Shown: piece by piece, positions 10,640 through 21,410 of the stretch
Numbering within the stretch: the first letter of the stretch is position 1
How the letters are laid out: every line of letters begins with the position of its first letter
NCBI GenBank assembly: GCA_020226215.1
Contig: CM035234.1
Location: 14,536,713 to 14,600,712, forward strand
Source: Sindora glabra
Taxonomy: Eukaryota; Streptophyta; Magnoliopsida; Fabales; Fabaceae
Direction: 5' to 3'
Length of the DNA: 64,000 nucleotides
Notes under the pieces: generated by a model
What the model saw: the letters and a program-made list of their open reading frames with translations, nothing else
Databases searched by the model: none
What the model was told of the DNA's origin: nothing
Program-made: the position numbers and the translations under genes

Positions 10640-12292
10640 TTTCTTCTTTAACTACTTTTAGTATGTGTTGCATGTCAATTACACCATCAATCATGTAATT
10701 TTTGTCATTCATTTTGCTTTTCAATTTGATGGGTTTTTTTATTATGCCTAACTAACAGTTGTTTACATTCTTTTGTTTTTAATTTAGATTGTCAATTGAC
10801 ATATCTTGATTATTTGAATCCTTTAGTCCTTAAGGAATCTCTAGAATGATAGAAACTTCAGAGGCTCTTTTAACTCGCACTAAATTTTCCTTACCATTGA
10901 CATCTTTTTGAGTTAGTACTTTATTGTTAGTATCTTTAAACAATGTAGCCTTAGATTGTGGCATATTGGATTTTTCTTAGTTGCTTATCAACTTTAGTGG
11001 TTTCTTGATGAGAATTCCATTATTATTTATATTTGTAGCCATCACGTCACTCTTTTTTTCAACTACCCTGGTGTCAGTAGACATCACCACACTATCTTTT
11101 TGTTAGTTCTTCTTTTAAAGATCACTTCTTTACCTTTTAACTTCACGGCCTTCCCATAATTCCATTGCATTATGAAGGATTACATAATAAGAGATTGGAG
11201 GGTCCTTCTTTCTCCCTCTTTGTTTTACCTTCACTTGTATTCTTGGTCTTAACCTTCTTCCTTCCCCTCCTTAGTCTATAAGCAACCATTTGTTTGCTAA
11301 ACTTAGGATTATTACTTTGAGCCTTATCCTTTTCCTAAACTTGGTTATTATTATTGTTTGTAGTTGGAACATTTCCCTCTTTTTCTATAACCCTTAAAGG
11401 GTAATGCACGAAGAACTGACCATATTTATAACATTGAAAGAAAATTGTATGCAAGCTATCATATTGAATACAATACTACTTCCTTTGAAAAGAAAACTTT
11501 GCAAAAAGTTCCTTTTATAAGTCAACTTCAATGTACATTCTTGCATGCCCTATCTCTTGCTTTCTTTTTCATAGTTTCATCAACCTTTAATCTCTTCCCA
11601 ATCCTATTTTCTTAAAAAATTTAAAAGTTTATGATTAAAACAACGTATAAGAAGTCTGAAATGTGTTGCCACATAACAACCTTCTCAATACAATCCTTAA
11701 AAGGATCAAAACTAGGGTCTCATGTTTTTACTATAGGTAGTGGTAAAAAAGAAGCTGAGGCCCTCCAGTAAAAGCCTCTTTGTAATTAGAGGTGGAATTA
11801 AATTTTATAAAAAAATAATCATTTGCTAAATCAATTATATCAGTTATACTATCCCTTACTCATTATTTATTCAATTTGTTTTCTAACATTGTGAACCTTA
11901 TTTTTCTTCTTAATAGTTTTATGTTCAAAGTTCTTTTCCAGGTTTGTTCATTCATTCTTCCTCTTGTTTAAAGATAATTATTGCAAGGCATTGGTATCTC
12001 TCATTCACTTTTTCCACATTTTTGAAAATAGCATAATCATCTTCCTCATCCATCTACTTCTTTTCACTTCCTCCTTGTTAAGCAATGCATCACTTCTCTT
12101 AAGCATGTCTTTATAAGATCTCTTCTTTTCCTTAGGACCCATAGGATTCTTAATCAACAATTTATCATCATAATATGTAACCTTTTGCCCAGCACTGTAA
12201 ACTCCTCTATTTGTTTTAGTTTTTTTGTGCTTTGACTCCTAAGATCCTTTTCCTCTGTGGATAAACTAGTTAGTGATTGTGGTTCTCCCATG
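10640..12292 (-). pseudogene. LINE ORF1 (DUF4283 plus zinc-knuckle RNA-binding protein)
   Basis: A plausible start is the ATG at 12290-12292 (MGEPQSLTSLSTEEKDL). Minus-strand reading then gives WKRTLNIKLLRRKIRFTML, LANDYFFIKFNS, DPSFDPFKDCIEKVVMW and IGKRLKVDETMKKKARDRA. It continues with HARMYIEVDL and a Y-x-S-L-H-T-I-F-F-Q-C-Y-K-Y-G segment. This is the order of DUF4283 followed by the zf-CCHC_4 knuckle in plant L1 ORF1 proteins, which bind element RNA. The expected 'W.R..GLP' is WQHISDFL here, and the terminal C/H of the knuckle is degraded. Stops are frequent. Downstream, toward 10640, it is lysine-rich and unrecognised. Confidence 0.8.
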
Positions 12293-12443
12293 GTGAACCC
12301 TAGCTCTCTCTTTAAAAACTTTTTATGAAGTGATTAAACTATTGGATGCACACATAAAAAGATTAAATATTAAACTTTAAATGCAATGGAAGGTACAAAT
12401 CCTTCAAGGAACATTATGTACCACTTAAGTTTCAAGTTCTTAG

Positions 12444-12520
12444 CTTCTTCTCTTTTCATTTTGATTAGGTTAGAAGTTTATATTAGTATGCTTAAAATAC
12501 CTTAATGTGTAGTTCATTGA
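12444..12520. repeat. Module X copy 1, right remainder
   Basis: 'cttcttctcttttcattttg..ttatattagtatgcttaaaataccttaat..ttgatagctt' aligns with the end of X copy 2 (12985-13070). It is directly followed by the start of X copy 2, so the host carried two X modules in tandem and the LINE landed in the first. Confidence 0.65.
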
Positions 12521-13070
12521 TAGCTTTTAATTAAGGGTAGACAATTAATTTATTTATTTCTTAACATAACTGGTAATTCCAAACTTTCTAATTAGCATAA
12601 ACAAGATCTTCCCTAAATTTAAAAATTTAAGTATTCAAAATAATAATAAATATATTGCATTTCCAAAATAATATATAATCAAATTTTATTTTTCTCAAAT
12701 TAAATTCTTTCTAGATACATTGTTCGCAATTGCATTTTTTTCCTTCCACAATCTCAATTTCAACTAGACAATAAAGCCATTCTTTTTATAAAAAATAAGT
12801 GACGTAGAGTTGGTATTTTTAATCAAATATGCACTCTATACACACACAAAACTTAACGGTTAAAAGAAAGAAGTACTAAACTCGACGAAAGTGTAACAAA
12901 AATACCTCATTCAAGGGAAAAAAAATATGGGTATGTTCTAAAATTAAAAGAGAGTTTAATTTTTTAAAATTCTAAGAGAGAGTAAAGAATTCTTCTCTTT
13001 TCATTTTGGTCGGATTAGGATAGCTTATATTACTATGCTTATAATACCTCGATAGATAATTTATTGATAG
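12521..13070. repeat. Segmental duplication module X, copy 2 (uninterrupted)
   Basis: This is the full-length reference copy for X1 (1752-2361 plus 12444-12520). X3 (29318-29900) matches its left four fifths. No gene is seen in it. Confidence 0.7.
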
Positions 13071-14547
13071 CTTAAAATATATTCATTACTAATTTATTTA
13101 GCCACGAATTCACTAAAATTAGTCATGAATTTTTTTATAGTGAATTGAAATGAATAGCATTTAACTTTCTTCCCAAAAAAAGTGAAACTAAATTATTTAA
13201 TATAAATAATTGCCTTAAAACACTTTTGTTCCTAGTAAATCAAAATTTAGATATTAAAATATTTCACGTTTTTTTTTAAAAGCGTTTAGGCATAAATTTT
13301 ATCATAATCAAACTGACTTGTTGCTGGTAGTTAGAATAGATAACACATCCAAACTTTAATGGAAATAAAATGCCAAACAATATACCATGTTTCTAAGTTA
13401 ATTGTTCAAAAAAATTTTAACCACCTCAATATACACATTAGATAATTTTTTTAAAAAAATTATCAAGAAAAATTTGTTATTTATTTTTTTGGAAACTTCA
13501 TAATAAGATTCATTTGAAAATGGATATGAATTATAAAAACTTAATGGTCAAAAGACAGAAAACACCAAGCTGAGTGAAAGTGTGAGGAAAATATTGAAAT
13601 ATGTTATATATTGAAATTAGAATCAAACAGTTCTTCTCCTCTCATTTTGGTTAAATTTAGTGATAAAGTTACATGTATTCCAGCAAAGATGGATGCTCCC
13701 ACTAACTTTCTTAAAATAGCATGTAAAATTATATATTTCATTGAAAATACTTTATTAATTTGTAAATTTTAACCCCATTAATTCTCTATTTCTAACTCCG
13801 CTATTGGTCAAGTCAGAAGTTCAAACAAGATTTATATGCTCAAAATTTTTTCAGTCCCCTGACTTTCATGGAGATCAATGTCATTTGGCTCTTATATTAA
13901 AATCCCTTATATGAACAATAGATTTTGATTGAAATATATTTATTTTAGCAATTTTTGTATGTTAATTTTGGATGAACTAGTTTTCCTCACATCTTTATAT
14001 TAAGTTTATGAATCTAAACTATATCTTTATAGCCTATGATAGTAAAAAATATGAATTATATTTATATGTCTCAAATTTCAATTTAAAATTTATAAAGTAT
14101 TTAATTTTTTTCCAATATCTCATAATTCAAAACAACAAAATTCAAATATGTTACTGCTACCATTAAAAAATAAGAAATGAAATTGAACAAAATTAAAATT
14201 TAAATAATTTATTCATGCAAAAAGTATTGACTAATATAATAAGCATGTATTCTTGGTCATGCAATCAATCATTCCTAAAATTTATGGTGTAATAGTGAAA
14301 ATTTTTAGCCATCATGTATTATATCTAAAACTTATGTCAGTACGTAGAAGAATAATTAATTTAGACATTACCTTGAGCTTAATTAGGATCAAACACTAAT
14401 TTGGAAAAAATGATTTTTTATTGGCTCAACAATTTACCCATAAATTATTAACTAGACTTTACATTATTTAAAATGTCAAAATTAATTCCATTGTTTACTT
14501 AATTAACAATTTTATTATTAATATGCAGCAATCAATATCAATGTCAC
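13071..14547. repeat. Duplicated spacer (module Z) copy 2
   Basis: The stretch 14050-14360 aligns with 30010-30300 ('tccaatatctca..ttcaaaacaacaaaattcaaatatgttactgct'). The stretch 14400-14540 resembles 30480-30560. The rest (13071-14050) is AT-rich with no recognisable gene or element ends. Confidence 0.55.
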
Positions 14548-14559
14548 TGTAGAACCAAA

Positions 14560-15479
14560 TGAGAATAAATTATTTTGGGCTAATATATTGCATTGTTTTA
14601 TAAGTTAAATTTTGAACTTAAAATATTCATCTCTAAGACAACTTTTTTGGGCATGAATTTTATGGACCATTGTTTGAGCCCATCGAATGCTTAAAGGAAA
14701 TTTGAGCCACCATTTTTCATCAACTCAAGCCCAAAATGATTTATAAAATTGTATTTTTGCCACATGATTAAAATCATTTTATTAATTAGTTATTTTGAAA
14801 ATGCCAAACTTGTACTTCAAGAAATGATCTTTATTCGCTATGATTTTAAATTTAAAATTCAACTGCATTGAATTAAATCTAATGGCAAAATTCAAATGTA
14901 AAATTACCATCATCCATTGGATCAAATTAATTAGTTAGGAAAAATTCATAATGAAATTGATTTCCAACATATACTTAGTTGAAAAAAAATATTAAACATT
15001 GGATTTCTTTGTAACTAAAACCAGCTAGTCAGTCAAAAGAAATAAAAGGCACTATTTATAACCTTTTAATTGAAAATCAAGATTAGAATTGAAATTCTAG
15101 TGTGATAGGCTATCTTGGGTGAAATATGATTTTTCTATGGCAAGGTGGTTGAATATGGCTCTACAAGGTTTGAACAAATTTAAGCACAAGTCAAAAGGAG
15201 GTAACCTGGGAGCAAAACAACTTGGAGACTAAGTACCCTTCATAAGTTTTTTTTTTTTTTTCATAAATAGATTCAATTCCTTTGGAAGGAGACACACCAC
15301 CAACATTACAACTTGTAAATATTCTCTTGCTTTCTTCCTGCTAACTGAAGCTCTCATCTAAATCTCTGGAACCAAAACTTTCATATTTGCTCTTCTAAGC
15401 ATTTTGAGTAAATAATTGTAAAATCTCTTAGTGAGATAATGAGAATTTATTTATTATAATTATGAAAAAAGCTAGAAAT

Positions 15480-15516
<37 letters not shown>

Positions 15517-16122
15517 GTCTTTTTCAAGAAAATTTTGATAACTTGTATTAAGTATTAGAAATAGGTTTGAAAAAAATTCTTTTGAGAAGAATAAGTATGA
15601 TTATTGTTAAAAGGTGTAAGAGTTGCGAGGATAAGTGATTGCAACTTATTTATAATTAGTGGAATACCTTAAGTAATGCTTAGTAATTTGAGAAAGAAAG
15701 AGTATACTTGAAAGACACCTTTTGAATCATTGAACTTTTATAAAAATTTTTGGTGTTTGTTCTTCTTTCCTACTCTTTTATATTTTCCAATCTTATTGTT
15801 CCGAAGCATTTTATCTGGTGTACAACACAAAACACTTTGACTTCATACAAAGGTAAAATCACGGTTTTACTTGTGCATTTTCCTGAAGAAATACTTTTGC
15901 AAAATTGAAGATTTATATTCAAGGTATTCCAACTTCTCATAGAAGTAAATTTATTTTTAAAATGATATATTCACCATTAGTGTAAAATAAATTTCAATAA
16001 ATTCATTGTGCATTTCTACGGTTTCCATACAACAAATTTAAGGTTTTAATTTTCAATAATCTTTGTCAATTTTTTTGATAGTCAATTTACCCTCTCATGA
16101 CTTATAAATTCTATCGGCCACA
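14560..16122 (+). mobile_element. Copia-type solo LTR-like insertion in module Y2
   Basis: The insertion is defined by comparison with the uninterrupted Y copy at 420-985. It shows copia R/U5 style, including 'gttgcgaggataagtgattg' and 'aagtaatgcttag' segments, then a U5 end 'gtcaatttaccctctcatgacttataaattctatcggccaca'. A TG start at 14560 and a CA end at 16122 are flanked by ccaaa and acaaa (one mismatch). Boundaries are therefore approximate within about 15 bp; the call rests mainly on the empty-site comparison. A (GT)n(GA)n microsatellite lies inside. Confidence 0.5.
15480..15517. repeat. Compound (GT)n(GA)n microsatellite
   Basis: About seven GT units run directly into about eleven GA units. 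Confidence 0.9.
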
Positions 16123-16600
16123 ACAAAATTTAACCATAGGAGAGTTTTTTGAACTAATTTGCAATAACTAGAACAATTATATGAATGAAAGCATCAGTAC
16201 TTAATTTGTCTCGTCATACACATCAAATGGATAACAAGGAATTTATATGTAGAATACGGATTTAAAGAAGCCACCAGACCATACAAGGAATTTATATTTA
16301 GAACACGGATGTAAAGAAGCCATCAGACCATAAATTGGTGATAAGAATAAAAACATTAGATCATACAAATAATATATTGGTGATCATAATTAAAACATGA
16401 AATATGTGACATTTTTGAATCATACCACCTTAAATTTCTATAAACTTCTACAAATCAACAAGCATTATACTGTTAAAACTTTTCATCCCTCCCCTTCATG
16501 TTCCAAAAATAGTGCATATGGAAGCTTCTGGGATGGATCGATCCCAGTTGTCACCTTAAAAGTCAAGTTAGAATCAAGATTCAGCATCGTTTAATTGGTA
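16123..16600. repeat. Segmental duplication module Y, copy 2 (right part)
   Basis: Aligns with about 450-985. It contains an additional local repeat: 'acaaggaatttatatgtagaatacggatttaaagaagccaccagaccat' at 16236-16285 is repeated nearly perfectly at 16285-16333. Confidence 0.6.
16474..16594 (+). pseudogene. Exon-like fragment of unknown product (copy in module Y2)
   Basis: Partner of 858-983. The frame ends with GSIPVVTLKVK and ESRFSIV before a stop, aligned with GSIPAVTFKAK and ARRFNVI in the other copy. An indel of several codons separates the copies after HPSPS. The product is unknown. It could be a decayed terminal exon of a host gene family. Confidence 0.3.
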
Positions 16601-16849
16601 ATAGATATCCTTAAGGATCATCGTTCATCTCCATGGATTTGAATATGTGACCCTACCAATTGTTAAGATGAAGGCCGTATCTCTAGATTAAAAGTTATTA
16701 CTGTTAGTCATAGTGTATTTTATTTCTTTATATTAGCCACACATAATTCTGTTTCTATATGTACTGTAGGTGGGCATAACTAGGTGTTTTGGCAGGATGA
16801 GCTACCGAGTACCTATTTTTTACCCATATATGATAGCAAATCCCTAAGG

Positions 16850-17575
16850 ACATGTTTAAAAGATATGATATAGGATATGATAAGATAAACAAATATGATG
16901 ATATAACATAAAATGATGGAGAAATATAATATAATAGTATCAAGTATTGGATAAGTAGCCATATAAATTTATACTATCATAAGTTTGTTATCAAATATGT
17001 ACATAACATTTATAATATTTAAAATTTTATTCAGACAAAAGTAGTCTTTTTTTTAAAAAAATTCTATATTATTTTGTAATATTTGACAATTATAAATTTG
17101 TAATACTTTATAACTACTTTAATTAATAATAATTGATATTTATTATATTTTTCATATTTTATATGTAAATAATAATTAGTAATATTTTTAAGGTTAAAAT
17201 AAGTTAAAACAAAATTTGGAATGATAAATAAGTTAAAATAGGTTAAGGCTAAATTTTTAATATTTTAGGCCTAAATTATTGATATTTTAAGGTTAAATTA
17301 GACTAATTAATAATTACTAATAGAGGCAAAGTGATATTCAAATAAGTTAAGACTAAAGTAGGAATAATAAATTTTATTTTGATCCTATCCTATTATAATA
17401 TGTCTAGAAAGAGAGAATTAATTTATTCTATATTGATTGTATAAAATAAGTTAATTGGATTACATTTTACTATCTTGTATGAGACTAAACACTTGAAAAA
17501 AAAATATAATAGTAGTTATTTATACTACCATATGTCTTTTATACAACACACTAAACCAATAATAAACAACTACAT
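16850..17575. mobile_element. Possible AT-rich MITE
   Basis: The left end 'catgtttaaaagatatg' and the reverse complement of the right end 'catatgtcttttatacaacac' share TGTT..TAAAAGA.ATATG. The interior is very AT-rich, and 'ggatatgataagat' is echoed by a reverse complement 'gatcctatcctatt' near 17380. No clear target duplication was found, so this is weak. Confidence 0.3.
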
Positions 17576-17679
17576 GCAACTAGGTTCAATTATTTTTTTT
17601 GATGGTTTTGACCCTAGAAAAAATATTTTGACTTCATTTTAAGTAACAATATGGAGTGGCTTTCCAAGTAGCGGTGTCA

Positions 17680-17950
17680 AATAGTTGGCATGTTATGAAT
17701 ACAAATCAATCTGTATTATTTATGTTCAAAATAAATTTAATTTTAGGGGTTTAAACTTATCAAAATCCATGATGGACATAAACTAGCTTGTGAACTTTCA
17801 TCATGACTTCATAGACCAGTCTAAAATGAGTTAGTTTATGATAAATTGGTCTATATTACTTACATTAAAAAATGACCTAATTTTAACAGTATAAACTTGC
17901 CAAAGTCTCCGATGGATGCAAGTTAATCTATAAAATTTGAACTCTAAGTA
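17680..17950. repeat. Two-copy degenerate tandem repeat (period about 150 bp)
   Basis: 'ctgtattatttatgttcaaaataaattta..ttaaacttatcaaaatccatgatgga' at 17711-17775 is repeated in diverged form at 17855-17920. No coding signal. The remaining stretch to 18172 is AT-rich spacer. Confidence 0.5.
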
Positions 17951-18518
17951 ATTTCTATCCACTTTAACTTAAAACATTAATGGAAGGATGAAAACTGTTC
18001 ATAAAATGATAATTGGAGGACTGATAATGATATTAGAAAAGTTTTAAAAGCCAAATAGTGAGTGCCTATACATTTTAAAGAGTAAAAAAAAGGTAAGAAT
18101 TTTCTTTTAGGAAATTACATGAAACCAATATAATATCTCAATTAATAGTCCTTCATGAGAAATACCTTTTTTTGTTAACCTTAGCCCCATTTAGAAGATT
18201 TTGATGATAATAACATATTTTGATCTTCTTGGATTTGGCAAATGATTAACTAGAATCCTAATACAAAAAGTGAAGATCAAAGGACATTAAAGATTGAATT
18301 GAAGGCCATCATGAACTTAGTTAAGATTCTAGTTAGAATTATAGGATAAATTGTATAAGAGGAATTCATTTCAAAAGGGCTTTAGGTTCTTTTCATGAAA
18401 AATGTTGCTTATCAAGTTAAACCTTGTGTCAAAATGCCTTTAAAATGATGTTGTAATCTCTTTAAGAAAGAAAACTATGTTTTAAAATACTCTTCTTTGA
18501 AAATCTTGAAAAATTGGA

Positions 18519-18985
18519 GGACAATTGATTGACTAATCGATTTTAGGCATTTAGAGAGCAAATTGGAATACCTGAATTGATTGACTAATCAATTCCAAGT
18601 ATTCAAAGAGCATACTAAACATCCTGAATCAATTGGCTAATCGATTTTAAAGGTTCAAAGAGTAATCAAGATAAAATGAATTAATTGACTAATCGATTTA
18701 ATATTTCAAAAATTCAAAAATCAAGTTTCTTGAATTGATTGATGAACCTACGCCATGCCCTATAACTTTAGTTCAAAGCTAAGTTTTCAACAAGGCGGAA
18801 TTGATTGATCAATTGATTCTGCATATCCAGAGCTAAATTAAGTTCTAGGTGAATCGATTGACTAATTAATTCACCATATGTTGATTTTAAATGTATAGTT
18901 AGGTGAACTGATTGGCCAATTGATTCATAGTAACTTTTTCAAAATTTCAAAGGTGGTGTACATCAATTGATCAATCAAATCACAA
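18519..18985. repeat. Array of near-palindromic 20-bp boxes in U3
   Basis: Nine copies, spaced about 45-60 bp, follow a consensus close to AATTGATTGACTAATCGATT. Examples start near 18521, 18577, 18627, 18678, 18735, 18799, 18852, 18904 and 18961. Each is close to its own reverse complement. Their position upstream of the TATA box suggests a repeated factor-binding enhancer, an inference. Confidence 0.75.
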
Positions 18986-19045
18986 GGCACTAATTACTTT
19001 ATAATGACTATATTTTTTGAGTAATGAATTTTTAACTCTCTAACC

Positions 19046-19056
19046 TTTATATAAAG
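19046..19056 (+). promoter_or_regulatory. LTR TATA box
   Basis: TTTATATAAAG. The equivalent in the 3' LTR is TCTATATAAAAC near 28081. It lies about 60 bp after the last near-palindrome. Confidence 0.6.
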
Positions 19057-19725
19057 GCTTGAACTTGATTTGAAAAAAATAAGAAAGTACTATTACTATT
19101 ACATAGACAAAAGAAACTTATTTTTCTCTCATCTAAAACCTTAAAATCTCTTAAGCCTAATTAATTAAATTCCTCTCATTAGCTTTTCATTGTATAATCC
19201 AACTTTCAGAGTTTATAAGCTAATTTCTTAATTCTAGATTACTCATTTATTATATGTTAGGGTGATGTATCCTTAAGAACATCAAGAGTGTTGGATATCT
19301 TGATAGATAAAGACTTTGAAAAAGGTTTCTCAAAGGGATTAGACAAGAAAGCAGAGACTTATATTAAAACTTCTTCAAGTGCCCTTAAACTTGCAAAGAT
19401 AGTGGATTTGAGTTCAAAATCCAAGTTAGAGAACCTTAGTGGTGGATATATACCTTGGAGTGTTGGATCTTCCAGGTTAGAACTACTATAAATAGCAATA
19501 TTTGATTCTTTGAATCTCTATCTCTTTATTTATTTATATTATGCTTTATTTTTTTGATAAAACCTATTAATGTGCTATGCTTGAATCAAGTTAATTAATT
19601 GCACTCTTACTTTCATCTTTGGATTTTTTACTAGTTACTTGTCAAAACTAAGTATATTGTTATTATCTTGCAAAAAGTTTTTATACTTAATTCATCCCTT
19701 TTTAGGTAAAATACTGAATAACATT

Positions 19726-19737
19726 TGGTATCAAAGC
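19726..19737 (+). promoter_or_regulatory. Primer-binding site (tRNA-iMet type)
   Basis: TGGTATCAAAGC, two bases after the LTR end, 11 of 12 matches to the usual TGGTATCAGAGC. Confidence 0.85.
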
Positions 19738-19842
19738 TTGGCTCTTGGAACAAGATCTTATGATCTCAAGAGGATCTTATGGATGTATATAGTGTTAACA
19801 TTATACCTAAATGTCCATTATTAAATAAACCCTTAGGCTTTA

Positions 19843-21350
19843 ATGGATAGCACTATATCTATTGGAAATAAAAAAATGAAAGATTTTATAGAAGCAACTG
19901 ATATTGATAAGTGGGATTTGATTGAAAATGATTATAATCCACTAACTAAAAAGGAAAATGATGTAGATGTTTTGAAACCAAGATTTGAATGGAGTGAAGA
20001 TGAGAAACATCAACTTCACTCCAAAGCTAAGTGGATTCTATCAAATGCTTTATGAATTAATGAATATGAAAGAGTCTCAGCTTTATGACTTAATGAATAC
20101 GAAAGAGTCTCAAATTTTTTAACTGCACAAGAAATATAGGATGTGCTTGAAATAATTCATATAGGAACCACACAAGTCAAGAAAAGTAAAATGCATACAT
20201 TAGTTTATCAATATGAATTGGTTAGAATGAATGATGGAGAATCTATTAAAGATATGATGTAAAGATTTACTACTCTTGTTAATCAATTAAGTCTTCTTGG
20301 TAGGCATCTTATAGATGGAGAGGTTGTTCACAAAGCACTTAAGTCATTAACAATTGGATGGCGATAAAAAATAATGGCTGTCAAAGAAGTAGTGAAGATC
20401 AAAATGCCAACTCTACAAGATTATTTAAAAATTTGGAAGAGCATGAACTATAGCTAAAGAGATATACTAATGATAGTGAAAGAAAGAAGAAGACTTTTGC
20501 TTTAAAAGCTGAAACTAATGTAGATGATGATGAAATTGATGAAGATTCTAAAAGGAATTGCTTAACAAAAAATATCAAAGGGCATTTAAAAGAATTAGTG
20601 GTAGAAAAAGAATGCCTTAAGCAAATAAACACACAAATGGAGGAAAAGCTAGCAAGCAAGTTACCTAACCTGCTATGAGTGTAGAAAGTTAGGTTATATC
20701 AAGTTTGATTGTCCCATATACTAAAAGAAGTAGTTGGAATATGAAAAGAAGAAAAATAGAAGTTACCATAAGATAGCTCACTTAGTTGCTTAAGGAAATA
20801 ATAATGATAATGATTTATGTGATAGAAATAACAAAGATGAATAACCTCTTCTTTGTTTAATAGCTTTAGTAGAACAAGATAGAGATAAGGTATCCATCTC
20901 TAGCTTAGATGATGAATCTAATTACATTATTTCTAATCTAAACATTAATTTACTTAAGGCTAAGAAAAATATTGAACTCTCAAAGAAGTTAATCTCTTCT
21001 TTGGAAAATAATATTGAGCAATTAGAAAAAGAAAATGAAGAATTGATTCAAAAAGTAGAGGGCCTTAAGAAAATCACACAAAAATGCACTTTTTATGAAA
21101 ATCTCACACAAAAACTTAATAATCTAACTAAACTTTTTGAGAAATTCACAAAAAGTAAAGATTCACTTAACATTCTTATTAGTCAAAAGATTAGCTTTAA
21201 TAAAGAAGGTCTTAGTTATACATCAAATAAAGAGAGTCATTTTTACAAATTTTTTTTTATAAAAGAAACCATGAAAAGATGAAAAAAATTAACATGTTTC
21301 TATTGTGGAGATTGTGCATATAAAAGAAATACTGATATTGGGATAAAGAA
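19843..21350 (+). pseudogene. Copia gag (UBN2-type capsid, zinc knuckle, coiled coil)
   Basis: The start at 19843 opens a 70-codon frame with MKDFIEATDIDKWDLIEND, then a premature stop. Reading on gives GTTQVKKSKMHTLVYQYEL and SIKDM, the UBN2-type gag core. CYECRKLGYIKFDCP follows at about 20670-20715, a CCHC-like knuckle whose histidine position is occupied by tyrosine-isoleucine. A long heptad-like coiled coil (LENNIEQLEKENEELIQKVE) is open at 21001-21282. A second C-x2-C motif (FYCGDCAYK) follows. At least six stops or frameshifts. Gag would form the intracellular particle. Confidence 0.85.
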
Positions 21351-21410
21351 AATTTAAGTTTCTAAAGGAACATATGTACTAGCTAAAAAGATGGAGCCAA
21401 AGTTATTTAG

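Larger units (their letters stand above)
2362..12443 (-). mobile_element. L1-type LINE (non-LTR retrotransposon), dead, with two nested LTR insertions
   Basis: Read on the minus strand, the order is ORF1 (DUF4283 and zinc-knuckle type, about 12.29-10.64 kb), endonuclease (10.56-10.04 continuing at 6.34-6.0 kb), reverse transcriptase (about 5.96-4.56 kb) and a zf-RVT-like C-terminal region (about 3.95-3.15 kb). Subtracting the nested solo LTR and the 3.7-kb LTR element leaves about 5.9 kb, in the range of plant L1 elements. Both sides are bounded by module X sequence, with 'ttcttctctttt' present at 2343-2355 and 12445-12456. I infer this is a target-site duplication of 12 to 19 bp, with the LINE A-tail reading as T's after 2351. 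All frames contain stops and frameshifts. Confidence 0.8.
18173..19723 (+). repeat. 5' LTR of the copia element
   Basis: It begins TGTTAACCTTAGCCCC and ends AATAACA. It contains nine near-palindromic AATTGATTGACTAATCGATT-like boxes between about 18519 and 18985, a TATA box 'tttatataaag' at 19046-19056, then R/U5 sequence with 'ggtgatgtatccttaagaac' and 'gcagagactt'. The frame at 19288-19491 is LTR sequence and not a gene. Confidence 0.9.

Noticed and set aside
16850..17575. Confident hAT MITE
   Set aside because: Only partial end similarity and no target duplication; kept as a low-confidence feature only.
18519..18985. CRISPR-like array because of regularly spaced near-palindromes
   Set aside because: Eukaryotic context, repeats imperfect and inside an LTR, spacers are shared between the two LTRs.
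19288..19491. 67-residue ORF
   Set aside because: It lies wholly in the copia 5' LTR (R/U5), and its counterpart in the 3' LTR has stops.
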